Source: Arctopsyche grandis (taxonomy: Eukaryota; Arthropoda; Insecta; Trichoptera; Hydropsychidae). From it: 64,000 bases of DNA. A program made the position numbers and the translations under genes. Positions within the stretch are counted from its first letter, which is position 1, and each line of letters begins with the position of its first letter. Of the stretch, positions 46,871-59,089 are shown one piece after another. The DNA lies in assembly GCF_051622035.1 (NCBI RefSeq), contig NC_135361.1, positions 31,797,205 to 31,861,204 on the forward strand, read 5' to 3'. The notes beneath the pieces are model-generated. The model saw nothing but the letters and a program-made list of their open reading frames with translations. It was not told the origin of the DNA and ran no database searches.

Positions 46871-48889
46871 TCTCTTGGGTAGCAGTACCATTGGGTAGCA
46901 GCATCATGCTGCCCAATCCTCGGCAGCTTTTCGATATTCTTTCATTTATACCATAGCACCTTAAATCAACCAAAATTGTATTATTTCAATGTAGGTATAC
47001 AAATTTTTATAGCAAACCGCAAGCATATAATGCTTGCAACAATCAACCCAGCAGTACTATCAACTATTTTGCTCTTAAATATTAATTTTTAATAATTAAC
47101 AAGTTACTACTGCTTTCAATTTTTTTCGTACTATACCTACATCTGTAAATAATCCACGATCATGTTTGTAACGATGGTAGGACACAAAAGATGGTCACCC
47201 TTTCGATCTGATTTGATTTTTGAGCTTGAACGATTTAGTCGCGCGCCACCAAACTCTCCCCTGTTTATTTGCGCATTTATCATCAGCATCCACCCCCTTA
47301 CATTGAACAACCCCCTCACACACGAATGCACAAGTCACCAGTCATCCCCTATTCACACAAACACATATTCACTTTCTAATAATAATTCTAGACTTTCAAT
47401 TCCTCATCCTTATTAATAATCCATTCAGACTAAGCAAATCAACGTGAGAAAATATGTAGGTACTTATGAAGGAATCGACTGAACTTTGGCAGAAATTAAG
47501 TATGCATAGATGCCAAATTAATAAGATGAAAAAAATGAAAATAGCAAAGTTTCAAAAAGATCGGAAGGATGTAGAATATCAAATCCAAATGTTATCAGAC
47601 GAACGAGTGAAGGCAAACACTTGTAAAAAGGCTTATTACACATAGAAGAATACAAAATTTATAATAGAAAGGGGAGAAGAAGCTAAATGTTTTGAAGGAA
47701 AGTGAACGAGCAAGATTTTCTTATGCTCATCATCATAATCACGTCTTAATCCAATTCCATCGAGTACTACTATCTTCCACCACTTCTAGAAGTAGATTTC
47801 ATCAAAGTGTCTTTTCTTTTCACATACTAAGATAACCTGCCTCCCATGACCTTATCTGAAACCACATTTCCTTTCACAAATTGAGATAATTTGCCTCTCC
47901 TTCCTCCTCTGGGTCTAAATAACAATATAAATGGTTCGTTTCTTTTTGGAATTCCTGATATTATGTATAGGTTTGATTCTTTCCTGTTAACATTATCTCA
48001 CTTTTTATTAAGAACTATTCTAGATTTTAGCTGGATTCCTCTTTTTAAGAACTGATCTGTAAAACAATATTTTTTCCAACCGTTGGTCAATCCTTCCAAC
48101 AATATAACCTCAAATCCAATCCATCAAACATAACCTCAATGTTATCTCAAATCTGTATCAATAAAATGGTATCCAAAAGAGTATACGTAAACGAGAGCAA
48201 GATGAATTGGACTGATCGTATCCAAGAATAGACAAATTTAGAAACACAACGCATACCCACTTGACAATGTCAACTACAATAAAATCCAAAAAATTTCGTA
48301 AGGTTATAAAAAAATCCATAGCAAAGATTTCGTCGTGGAGCTCAATCTAGCATGCTTGATTTTCGGAACGTGCCTGGTGATTGTTAAATGGCCGCCGTTC
48401 ATAAATCGGTTGAAAGTTAACCGGTTTACGTTTCGATTAGCACCCCTAAGCTGTTAAAGCTACAGTTTTCGTATTCGGATGACGAGGGGGTGGGTCCCCC
48501 TAGCGTGCCCCGCTAACGACCCTTACACTTTATTTATTATTCATTTATTTTGATTTATTATAACGGTGAGGTGTTGCTTTTTATTGTATGTGTGTGTGTA
48601 TTTTATTTTCGTCGACCGACGCACAATTATTAACACCGGTCTTTGTTTAGAATCGTATTATATTTTTCAACTACCCCTACACATGCTCGGCTGAAATGCA
48701 AATTTAGTGAAAGGTGTGAAAACTCGAGATTTCCCAATAGAATATTTTATATTACGAGGAATTATTTGCAGTCCTTTGAGTTTCGATAATTTATTGTATG
48801 ATGTTATTCTATACTACATATACATATAGTTTTAATTTTGTATATGTATATTAGTGTTAAGTCCTATGTTCCTAACTTACCCCTTCTTT
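46871..48889. other. Gene-free stretch
   Basis: 46893-46915 holds an imperfect palindrome (GGGTAGCAGCATCATGCTGCCC). 48380-48520 is less A+T-rich and unique. No gene is supported. Confidence 0.3.
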
Positions 48890-50000
48890 TTCTTCTTCTT
48901 AATGCCCTGTCCGCATCCGGACGTTGGCGACCACCTCGTCGATTATTTGAAGATATCCGCATCGGTCTTCAGCGGCTCGGAACAGCTCTTCGGCGCTCAT
49001 ATCGGTCCACATGTGCATGTATCTATTTTTTACCTTCTATTTTCTCCATGGTTATCAAACGGAGAAATACGTATTTTGGACCCTATATCATGTGTCCGAG
49101 GTATTCCATCTTTCTCCGCTCGATAACACTATAGGGTAGGTGATAGGTTTCAACCGATTTCCGGCCTATGGAAACACTGTTTATGTTTGTAAGAGGATCG
49201 TTTATTTATGTTCAGTTGTTACAATGGTAATTGTATGTACGAAGAAGTTGAGCTTCGGAGAAGTGAGCTGGCTGAACTCGTCTGGAGCTGGTGCTTCGGT
49301 TCATATACATTGTGGCTCGATGCGTGCCGTGTGCAGATGTCTTTGTCTTCAGGTCAAGTGTCGTAGTTGCATGATGACATCACGTCTGGATTTCGTTCGT
49401 TTTACGATCGAGCGATGAACTCTTTCTTCTGGAATTGTCAAAGGGGATGTTGCCCTCGAGTTCTGCATGTTTGTACAGGAGCGATGATGATGCCATCGTA
49501 AGACTTGTGTATTGTTGTGAAATATATAAGATCACTGGTTTTGATTCGGAATAGCACAAGTTATGCTATATTCCTACAATACATACAAGTTCCCTGCCTC
49601 TCCCTATCATGCCGAGGACAGCTTCATTTGATATTTTTTTGGTCCACGGAATCTTCAGCATACGCCTGTAGACCCACATCTCAAAAGCTTTGATGCGGCT
49701 GATCATCCTGGTCTTCAGAGTCCACGTTTCACATCCATGTAGTAACACTGTCCAGACGTAGCTTTTCGCGAATCTCAAACGCGTACGAAGATTGAGATGC
49801 TTGTTTGTATGCGCCGCCTTCATTTTGATAAATGCTGTTCTAGCCATCTCGATGCGATTCTTAGATCTTCATCTGGGACCATCTCTTCATTCAGCCAGGT
49901 ACCCAGGTATTTGAATCTTTTCACTCTTTCTAACACCTCTCCATCCAACGTTAGATCACCGGTGTCTGTTTGCATTCTATTACCTCTTCAGATATGTTAA
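48890..50000 (-). mobile_element. RTE-like LINE (LINE-H) ORF2 relic
   Basis: On the minus strand, 49990-49860 reads TDTGDLTLDGEVLERVKRFK, then YLGTWLNEEMVPDEDLR. 49847-49580 reads RTAFIKMKAAHTNKHLNLRT, then TVLLHGCETWTLK and KAFEMWVYRRMLKIPWTKKI. 49110-48910 gives RRKMEYLGHMI and later SAEELFRAAED in broken frames. This is the C-terminal half of an RTE-type enzyme after the catalytic motif. 49140-49500 corresponds poorly and may hold another insertion. Several stops make it a relic. Confidence 0.65.
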
Positions 50001-50499
50001 ATAGCAGACAATACAATATATGTATGTAAATAGGTATAAAAAATATACAATGAAAGTTCTCCGAGCCAAAGCTCGAATGCCTGAATCAAAATGTAAGAAA
50101 ACGAGTACATAGTACATACATATTCCGACTTTCCTTTTCCTTTTCTTTTCTATTCTTTAATTTTTCAATTGTACTGATCCATGTGATCCAATAGAAGGTT
50201 AACTTATACATATATTTGTATAGCTTTAGTTATTTGTCTCTGTATACATTTTTTATTGATTATAAGCAATAGATTAAAAATCCGAAATGACATTCATATG
50301 TACTTGTATACTGAAAAATTCGTTACCATTATAGTTTGTTAAAGTTTTCTTTCGTTGAGAATACTATCAAATAAATGAGAATAAATAAATAATAGATGAT
50401 GTATCAATATTCTTGAAGATTTGGAAACTTCAGGTGTCCAAATTTCTACTCGGACATGATCTAAAATATATTTATTACTCAAATCGAAGTTTCTAAAAT
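50001..50499. other. Gene-free stretch
   Basis: A+T-rich, no feature that I can support. Confidence 0.35.
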
Positions 50500-50930
50500 A
50501 CTAAATAATCATTAAAAATGTCAAATGTCCAATCTTATTACATTCAACGAAAACACTCACCTCAGAGGTCACTCGCTTAGACTCCAAAAAGAAAAATCTA
50601 ATAAATTGATCAGAGATTCCTTCTTCAGAGTGGTTTCAGTTTAGAATTCTTCCCAATGATATTGTAATTTCTGACAACCTTAAAATTTTTAAGAATAAGC
50701 TTGATGTATTTCTTAAACTTAAAGGATTTCTGTAATTCTTCTTTCCCAATACCTTATTTCTGTTTCTTGTTTACTTTTTTTTCTCTTATTTTTTATTTTT
50801 ATTTTAATATTGTCATTTTGAATGTATTTTACTTTTTTCTCATATAATTTACAAACATGTATAAATCAAACCCCTTGGGTCTATCGGCTTTGCCGCCTCT
50901 CCCAAGTATGTTAAATAAATAAATACATTA
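50500..50930 (+). mobile_element. LINE-E 3' end, truncated copy
   Basis: Matches 56640-57075 of the larger LINE-E copy (CACTCACCTCAGAGGTCACT, GATCAGAGAT, then GGTTTCAGTTT). It ends in the same CTTGGGtctatcggctttgccgcctctCCCAAG hairpin and a TATGTTAAATAAATAAATAC tail. It has small deletions relative to that copy and is 5'-truncated. Confidence 0.75.
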
Positions 50931-51124
50931 CAAACACATTATATTATAGATAATGAAACACAACTACACCAAAAAATAATTTTATCTTATTAAATATTTA
51001 TTATTCTAAAAAAATATGCATATTTACAATTAAGAATTTGAACATGACATGTGATAAATTTATAAGCGATGAAATAGCTCCACGGTTGAGGCTTGATTTT
51101 GAAGTATCAGATCGTACGAGTCGT

Positions 51125-51896
51125 CTATTTAGTCCACGACACTTTAGGAATGTCAAAGTGCTCCGTCAAGCTGTCCAAATGTTGATTGAACTTTTCTACC
51201 CGCTGCTTATGCGTCATGGCCGCTTTCTGTGCGATGCGCTCCTTTTGCTGAAATAACATCAAAACGTTCAAATTAGATGATGAGTATTGATTACGTACAT
51301 ATAATCCAAGAACAATTGGGTCATCGGAGAAAAGTACTGTTGAAAAAGTACAAATGGTACTGTTGAATTAGTAAGGTTATTTACATATTAATAGGATAAA
51401 AGAAGCAACTATGTAATTCACAAGGCAAATATGCACACACTCTACATAGTGTTTGAATTGGATTTGAGGTTATCAAAGGAACTAATTAATGATAATCTGC
51501 TAGTATACAAAAGATACAAAATTGAAATTAATTACAAGTCACAATTTGAAATTAAAAAAGGACATGCCCCGTTTGGCCATTGTAGTCGAAGACTTTAAGA
51601 ACACAGTTAGATATGAAGAAAAAGTAAAAGAAGTATTGGTATTGGGTATTAACCATTTTCTCTTGCATTTTTTGGAATGCGATTTCGGCAGGGGTGCGGC
51701 GAAGGGCAGAAGTTGTGGATGATGCTGCTGCAGCTTGCTGCTGCTGTTGTTGTTGTTGTTGCTGTTGCTGCTGCTGTTGTTGTTGCTGTGGCTTCTTCTT
51801 TTTCTTCTTCTTACTGATGCTGGAGTCAGTTTTGAGGGTTAAGCGGCCTCGAGCCACGCATCCATACTCGTCATCAGCCTCGTTGGTCGCTCCCAT
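51125..51896 (-). CDS. FAM32A: FAM32A-like spliceosome-associated protein
   Basis: Two minus-strand exons, 51654-51896 and 51125-51247, joined in phase 0 across a 406-bp GT-AG intron, give 121 aa. The second half has the family signature: RRTPAEIAFQKMQEKM, then THKQRVEKFNQHLDSLTEHF and DIPKVSWTK at the very end. The N-terminal half has a lysine run (KKKKKKK) where the vertebrate protein is Lys-rich, followed here by an inserted tract of 18 Gln (mixed CAG/CAA) and AAAA. Vertebrate FAM32A is about 112 aa and has been found in the human spliceosome at the catalytic stage. Nuclear action is inferred from that. The ATG at 51896 begins MGATNEADDEYGCV; no other in-frame ATG fits. Confidence 0.9.
51730..51786 (-). 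repeat. CAG/CAA polyglutamine tract
   Basis: 18 consecutive Gln codons, mixed CAG and CAA (8 CAG, 10 CAA), followed by GCT/GCA alanines within exon 1 of the FAM32A-like gene. The mixed codons argue against a pure recent slippage product. Confidence 0.9.
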
Positions 51897-52289
51897 TTTT
51901 TTTACTAATGGTTATAAACGTCAAATGGCGTTTGACAACTGAGTCAACGCTTCCAGTGCTGCCACACCAAGTATTAATCAGAGATACCACACGTGAAATT
52001 GTTAAACATAATAAATAAAATAGGCTTGTAATAAGGGAAATCTTGCTAGTGAATGTACAGTTATTGACCTGCACATTCCTGATTAAAGACTGTGTAGTGC
52101 TACTTATAAATCGGAAGTCGCAAAATTACAGGAATTTTGTATGAATGACACAATGAAACTACAATCATAATTTTTTTCGTTTGATTTTGATGAGCCCTCT
52201 CGCTGTTGGCTGAGTCATAACACAAAGCTTAGGCGGTGCGCACCTCTGCGTTTATCTTTTTGTGCACAAAGTTTTGTCACTGAGAAACT

Positions 52290-52506
52290 AATGTCAAAAA
52301 CAACCACAATATTCAAATACGATTCGGTGATTTCGCACACGTCACTAAAATCTCAATCACGAAACATCTGGCACCCGAAAATTCCATTTATCGAAAACTA
52401 TTATACTAACACGAACTTGAGTGCCAGATATTCCGTCTTCGCGATTTTCGTGGCCACGGTTGTCATGTACGCAATCGCAATGTGCAAAATAATCCATTTA
52501 CCTATA
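52290..52506 (+). mobile_element. MITE family M3, copy 1
   Basis: Shares a common layout with 59840-60062 and 62205-62412: GTCACTAAAATCTCAATCAC, a middle part with CCATTTATCGAAAACTA, then GAACTTGAGTGCCAGATATTC and the end CAAAATAATCCATTTACC. The 92-codon frame over it is an artefact of the repeat. The ends are partly inverted. Confidence 0.6.
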
Positions 52507-54034
52507 AATATATCCTCCAGGCAGCAGAAACTTATCCTAGTAAAAAATTCACTCATAAAGTTATCATGACTACAAAGTGCAAGCAATTACACACTAAACA
52601 TCCTTGATAAAAACTCTTAAAAAAACTAATAAAAACCTTGTAAAAAACTGGTGTTTGCATTTCCGGATTTACCCATGTACAAAATAGGCCCCAAGATTTA
52701 GGGGGGCCTAAATCTTACCTAAATAATATCGAGATGTATTGAATTAATAATCAAATTTATTTAATCAATATATCTGAATCTACTAGTTCTTGAAAAGTTT
52801 TGCTTTTATTAGTAGTGATTTTCAAAAAAAAAATGATCCGAAAAAAGTCCGAAAGCAACAAATCATAAAACGGCAATAAAATAATCGAATTGACTGATTA
52901 AACATAAATGGGATGTACGTGGGAATTGCTTAAAAATATATTTTCATTAAAAATAACAATTCGGGCAATAATTGTTGTAATATTGAAACACTTCAAATTC
53001 AACATTTTACGAATCAAATTGAATTCAACAAATCAAATTTTACCATGGAAAATGCATTCTTCAAATTTTTATTTTTTACGATTTTATTTCAATGAAGTTT
53101 ACGATGATTCCGAACATTATAAGTGACCTTTAGTATCAAAGCCAAACAAATCAAACAAAACCAAACAACTTCTAACAAATAAAACTAGAATTTTTTTGTC
53201 ATATTTTATTTTTCTTTTCAATAAATTGTGTCATGATCAATAAAAACGGACAGAATTACAAAATTCAAATACAAATCACTTCAACAACAAATTAACAATA
53301 AAAACTGTAAAATATCTCATTTATTCATATGCACAAATAAATTATTTGGAATGTAAAAATGTCAGATCGCTATAAAATAAAGCGTTTCAAAACACAATAT
53401 GTAAAATATGAGATTCAGATTCTCGTAGCAAACGATGACAATAAAATTATAATTCATGGCACCACTTTGTCGAGAATAAAAATATTAAAAATTTTAATAG
53501 TAGTAAAAATTATTTAATATATAATATATAAGGCGGTAAAGTTTGATACAAATATCAACAATTGCACAACTCTTTTGTCACACGAGTAGAATAGATATGC
53601 ATGTATTTATTTTAAAGTATATAAAATATACTTTTCAATATCATATTTGAGTAATTGACCTATTTTTATTTACATAATGTAACATACAATACAAACATCA
53701 GTCGGTGATTTTAAAATCTTATACAATAATATTAAAAATTAACATATAAAATTTGTACGTCAAAATAAATTTAATTCTTATTTCATACCTTTCTTTGAAA
53801 TACAATATATAAAAAAATCAACTAAAAATGGACGGAAAATAAATTCATAATAAGGCACAATAATACATATATACGTATATGATATCAATCAGTTGCAAAA
53901 TCAAAAAATAAAATGGACGGAAATGAATTTGCAATAATTATGCACAGTATTAAATTTCATCGTTCATAAACCCGAAACATAATTATTATGTTTCAATTCA
54001 TTTTCAAATTAACACGAATCCAAACGCATTCAAT
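52507..54034. other. Intergenic A+T-rich stretch
   Basis: No gene. 52670-52720 has a small GGGGGGCC/GGCCCC inverted pair around TAAATCTTAC. 53140-54030 is A+T-rich and probably includes the 3' UTR and polyadenylation region of the minus-strand gene that ends at 54035. Confidence 0.4.
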
Positions 54035-57000
54035 CTACAAATAACGCAACAACAGAGCTGTCGTTAACTGCATGAAGCTGAACAAATAGAAAGTATTCCT
54101 AAATCTATCCGACAAGCCGGTCGCCGGTGACGATCCCCAATAACCGTACGTGAAAACTTTAATATAATTCTCCGTCTGCATCCATGGATTGGACCCATCG
54201 TCAAAATGCATCGGACACTGATCCCTCTCCCTCTCGTACTCCTCCATCTCGAGGGCTACTGCAGCTCCCTCGGTGTAATTCCAAGACGTCACATCTTGCC
54301 GAATGTCACAGAAAGCACCCAACGCTTGAGACATCAAAACTCTACAAATAAAAAAAAATACATAAAAACCATTCCACAAAACTATAAGTCACAATTCACA
54401 TTATGTATATATTTACCTATTTAAATCAGAGCGTTGATAAACCCAACACCTGTACTTTGAAAAGGCATCTAATTCATCATAAGTTATCAAATATGACTTC
54501 AGATTTTCCTTCCAAAATCCGATACACTTCATCTTGTAATCGGGATCGCTGTATATATCAACAGGTCTACCCAAATGATCGACAGACAGGCAATAGTCTT
54601 CATCCACGGCAATCTCTTTCTGATCGGTGTCGCACACGGAAAAATCCGATATATTCTCCTTGCAATAGATGTTCGGCCTCGGACTGAGAGTCACACCTCC
54701 GAGGATCCTCGTCTCGAAAGGAACATCACCCTTCTGAGTGAAATTGAACTTTCCGGCAACGGGACAACGAACGGCGACAGGATTTTTGGCCAAGAATAGA
54801 CTGTACTTCCACTGTTCCTTGTTCGGGAATTGTACCCACGAGCACACCGTGTGGAAGTCGTCTTTTATTACAGCCAGACCTCGACGATACCTGTCAAAAT
54901 GTTACAACACAAATTTTCAATCATGCATCGGACAGTTCGGGTGATCTAATGAAGATGTAAATAATCTACCTTATAATGTTATGATGTTGTGGTACAAAAT
55001 CGAAACATACGTAATCCTTTTGACAACCGTCGACTGTAAGACGGGCCATCATGATGCGGGAATCCCTTTGTTCTCTAAAAATAACAAAATATATTCATAC
55101 ATACGTGACTTTGAACTTTCAATCGCTTCTGGCGATTGCAAAGTTTTCTTTAAATACTTGAACTCTAACCTAAAATCTAAAATTGTAGTCTCCACAATCA
55201 TGAATGAAAAAAAGGAGCTTATTACGGATCCCCTCTTAATAGCCAACACTTTTGCTAAGGCCTTTAGCAACTCATTCATCAAAGAAGACTACAAATCTGC
55301 CGATGCTTCCTAACTTGTCCCGAAATTCAACAGAAATTAATAATATGATTTTTTCTGAAAAAGTCGTTTCAGAGGTTTTACACAACCTGGGAGACAACTC
55401 CGACCCTGGTAATGATAACTTACCTTCACTTTTTTTTAAAAAAACTGCTCTATCCATATCTCGTCCCCTCTTTAAACTCTTCAATCATTCCTTTATATCT
55501 TCCTTTATACCCAACGAATGGAAAACTTCTAACATTATTCCTATCTACAAAAAGGGAAACAAATTAGAAGCCACTAATTATCGTCCTATCAGTCTTTCAC
55601 CCATTTTGCTAAAATGTTTTGAAAAAATCATCGCCTCTCAACTGACTAAATTTCTCGAGTCTTGTAACCTTTTATCTAAATACCAGCATGGTTTTATAAA
55701 AGGCCGATCAGTACTGAGTAACCTTTTAACCGTGCTTAATGATTGGTCTCTCCTTCTTAATAATAATATACCCGTAGATGTCGTCTATCTTGACTTCGAA
55801 AAAGCCTTTGATAGAGTTCCTATCGATCGGCTTTTACTAAAAATCGAGCATATAGGTGTGAGAGGAAGGCTACTTGACTGGATCAGAGTGTTTTTAAAGT
55901 CTAGATACTTCTCGGTGAGGATTGGATCCCGCTCTTCAGAATCTCATCCCGTCCTTAGTGGTGTTCCCCAAGGCTCTGTTTTAGGGCCAATTCTTTTTTT
56001 AATTTTTATTAATGATATAGCAAATGACCTCACTTGTAAATATTCTATTTTCGCTGACGACATTAAACTTTATTGTCCTGCCAACTCAGATGGCATCAAT
56101 TCTCTTCAAAGCGATTTGGACACAATTGTCACATGGTCAAAAACTTGGCTTCTAACTTTAAATGTTAAGAAATGCTCTGTTCTCCACCTAGGAAAAAATA
56201 ACCTAAATGTTTCCCACAAAATAAACAGCCTTTTCCTCGATTGCGTCCAATACCAATTAGACCTAGGTATCATCACCACTTGCGACCTAAAATGGTCCGC
56301 GCGTATAAATCATATTGTCAACAAAACTTACTCATTTTTGTATGTTATAAAGCGGGTATTCAATTTTCTAAATTTAACTATTTTAACAAAAATATATAAA
56401 ACTTTCATCAGACCTAGACTTGAATACGCTTTTAACATATGGAATCCTCATTTTAAAAAAGATATTACATGTATTGAAAGGGTTCAAAGGAGAATTTCAA
56501 AGATTCCTTCTGAACTCAAATCACTTTCTTATAATGAAAGATTGAAAATAATGAATCTCACTACATTGGAGACGAGAAGAACTAGAGGTGACTTAATCGA
56601 AGTCTATAAAATTCTTAATAATCACTATAATTGTCATATGTCTAATGTTATTTCATTCAACACAAACACTCACCTCAGAGGTCACTCGCTCAGACTCCAA
56701 AAAGATAAATCTAATAAATTGATCAGAGATACATTCTTTTCTAACAGAGTGGTTTCAGTTTGGAATAGTCTTCCCAACGATTTAGTAACCTCTATTAATA
56801 TTAATATTTTTAAGAATAAACTTGATACTTTTTTTAAAACCAAAGGATTTTTGTGATTCTTCTTTCCCATAATCATATTTCTGTATTTTTATCTTTTTTG
56901 TTTTTATATATTTTTTTTCTTCTCTTATTTTATTTTATTTAAATATTGTTTTTTTTTAATGTATTTTAATTTTTCTCATTTTTTTATTGCATATATGTAT

Positions 57001-58523
57001 AATTTGTAAAATATGTTAATTCAAACCCCTTGGGCCTATCGGCTTTGCCGCCTCCCCCAAGTATATTAAATAAATAAAATAAATACATAAATAATAGTAC
57101 TATTTATAAAGGAGGATTAGTTCATCATCAAAAAAACGAACCTGCAAACGTAAATAGTTCGCCGATATCGGCCTTCATCCGGATACCATGTTTCGATGAT
57201 GTGTGTCTCATTTATAAAGACGTCAGCGTCTAAATTGGCAGTGTTAATCCAATCGCCGGAGAAGTTCTGCGGCAGACGACAGCCCGGTTCAACCACTTCA
57301 GCCTTCACCGGCGTGATCCGCATCCTCTCCGGAGACTTTTCAGGGGTCTTCAACGTGTTACACTCGGCCGTTATCGACACACCGATATACAGATCGTCAT
57401 CCCTATTCTTCAAGAAACACCGATACTTCTCATCCTTTCGAGATTCTTTCGTATTCGCCACAGCAAAGTAGTGATTCTTATCAACGAACCAATCACCTAA
57501 AAAAAAAAACAAGATTTATCAAATCAGATTCATTCTACAAAATTGCTACGAATTTTTCAACGATGTTGAATACCTAAACAGCTGTATTCAACGGTTCCAT
57601 CGAAGGTCTCGGACATTCCGGGACAACTTTTATACGTGATGTTAAACTTCTGATTGGTGATCAGAAACTGAGTACCGGCCGTCTGGCAGGATCTGATGTA
57701 TGCGTCGGGATTGTCGCACTCTCCGGTAAATCTGAATCTGTTCTGATACGCAAACTGCCACACTCCTTCGAGGGACGATCGACAGTTGATAGGAACGTAG
57801 TTTTCGCTGAACAAAGTGATGAGCTGTTGATCAGCGTTGAGACCACGACAAACTCGCTCAACAGTTGGCTCTTCGTTGCGAGCCAAATCGACGCACGGCG
57901 TTTCAATCTTCTCCAATACGTTTACAGTGCGTACTAATAATTTGACACAGTAGTAACAGTCATAATGTTTGAGTACCATCGTATAGTTGACGTGAAAGTC
58001 ATCCTTTATCGCTACACAGGATCCTCTGGAAAAAACATATAACAAAAATAATAACTTGGTGCGAAAATTACTATTATAATAGTATGAATAAATATACAAT
58101 GAGCATTCAATCGCTTTCGTGGTCAAAGATAAAAGTAAGTAATAGCAAACCTCCTGGACATGGTATCACCATTAATTTCAGTGAGAGTGCTCTTTCCATT
58201 CTCCCATGAAAACCAAGTGTTTCTGAGTATCACAGGAATCGTACAATCGCACGAAACGTAGTACACTGTAAACATACAAATTTTGAATTATTCACCATAG
58301 CAGTCAATCGGCATTGGCAATTGCGTAATTTTATAATTGGTGGATGATAAATATTTCTAATTGAAGCTGAGAATATGATGGAAGCATTAGTGGGCGTCAC
58401 CCTATGACGTTTGTTTACGAAGTGAGAAAGAAACAGGGAACGAGGGTTGGAAAGGGGGAAGGGTTGGGGCGTACCGTTGACGAGAAGCAGCAAGAGCAGG
58501 GGCGGAGCACCCCTTCGCCACAT
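54035..58523 (-). CDS. Secreted Cys-rich DUF7042/7043/7044/7045-type protein
   Basis: Seven minus-strand exons: 58475-58523, 58151-58265, 57574-58025, 57142-57496, 54970-55074, 54417-54890, 54035-54347. All phases agree and give 620 aa. The start ATG at 58523 yields MWRRGAPPLLLLLLVN, a clear signal peptide completed by VYYVSC. Module order: NTWFSWENG near residue 32 (DUF7044-like); RRGSCVAIKDDFHVNYTMVL with paired Cys (YDCYYC) (DUF7042-like); VPINCRSSLEGVWQF to SCLG (DUF7043-like); EKYRCFLKN and GCRLPQNFSGDWINT; a second KDDFHTVCSW segment; and a third Cys-rich segment ending SKYRCWVYQRSD. The C-terminus is hydrophobic (FSFMQLTTALLLRYL), suggesting GPI anchoring to the outer cell surface. Domain names are from memory. 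Function is unknown in the family as far as I know. Intron 4 holds LINE-E in antisense. Confidence 0.85.
55095..57085 (+). mobile_element. LINE-E, 5'-truncated, inside an intron of the host gene
   Basis: Starts about 55095 in the linker before the reverse transcriptase (DFELSIASGDCKVFFKYLN, VVSTIMNEKKELITDPLLIA), has one frameshift at about 55305, then an intact 534-codon frame, a 3' UTR, a terminal hairpin (CTTGGG 57029-57034 / CCCAAG 57056-57061) and an AAATAAATAAAATAAATAC tail. The endonuclease and ORF1 are missing. It is antisense to the host gene and wholly inside intron 4 (55075-57141). Confidence 0.85.
55252..56856 (+). pseudogene. LINE-E reverse transcriptase, long open frame
   Basis: Palm motifs in order: ATNYRPISLSPILLKCFEKI at about residue 108, VDVVYLDFEKAFDRVPIDRL (first catalytic Asp) at about 177, LSGVPQGSVLGPILFLIFIN at about 233 and YSIFADDIKLY (catalytic Asp pair) at about 263. 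The thumb and C-terminal part follow (TIYKTFIRPRLEYAFNIWNP-like, RVQRRISKIPSELKSLSYNE). The frame opens at a TTG, so the true upstream reading continues from 55095 through a single frameshift. It belongs to the CR1/jockey group. It cannot be autonomous without the endonuclease, but the RT core looks intact. Confidence 0.8.
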
Positions 58524-59089
58524 GATGAGTCAAACGAGTTGAACAAAACCGAACGAACGCCACTCCCCATACAACTTCGAACACTCAACTGGCAAATATG
58601 ACACACGCCCCTACCTTGGTTATAAAAGCGATATTAACAACCATGCATAAGAGGTTTTATAAAAACATATTAAGTACTAATTTGATACTACAACGCCTCT
58701 CTGAAACATTGCAGATGCTTAAATCAATTTTTATGAGATTACACATGGTTGAAGTGAAACCTTTGTCAATAAACTGCAACTGCAACCAATGCCGAGCTTA
58801 CACCTAATGGCACCCTCCGGAAATTTCTTTTAAACACACTTTCACCTTTAGCACTCTAATCTAAAATTTTGTATGGCTTTTGGCGCTCTAATTTTAAATT
58901 TTAGACCGCCTTTGGCGCATTGTGTGGCGCCCTAACTTATTTGGCGCCCTCGGGCGCCGCCCGACCCAACCCCCCCCCCCCCTAAAACCGGCACTGACTG
59001 CAACGATCAAACCGCAAAACTTCCCTCGCGAAGTCTCTCGTTATCCAACTGTCGATGGAATCAAAAATATAAAATATGTACATATTTTG
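58524..59089. other. Upstream region of the DUF7042-type gene
   Basis: 58524-58620 probably contains the 5' UTR and promoter of the minus-strand gene (less A+T-rich), but no TATA box is evident. 58870-58990 is a GGCGCC-rich stretch (TTGGCGCCCTCGGGCGCCGC) followed by a run of 14 C, which may belong to the hAT relic to the right. Confidence 0.35.

Noticed and set aside
52291-52569. 92-codon frame with an apparent membrane segment
   Set aside because: Lies over MITE M3; the other two copies of the MITE do not keep the frame.
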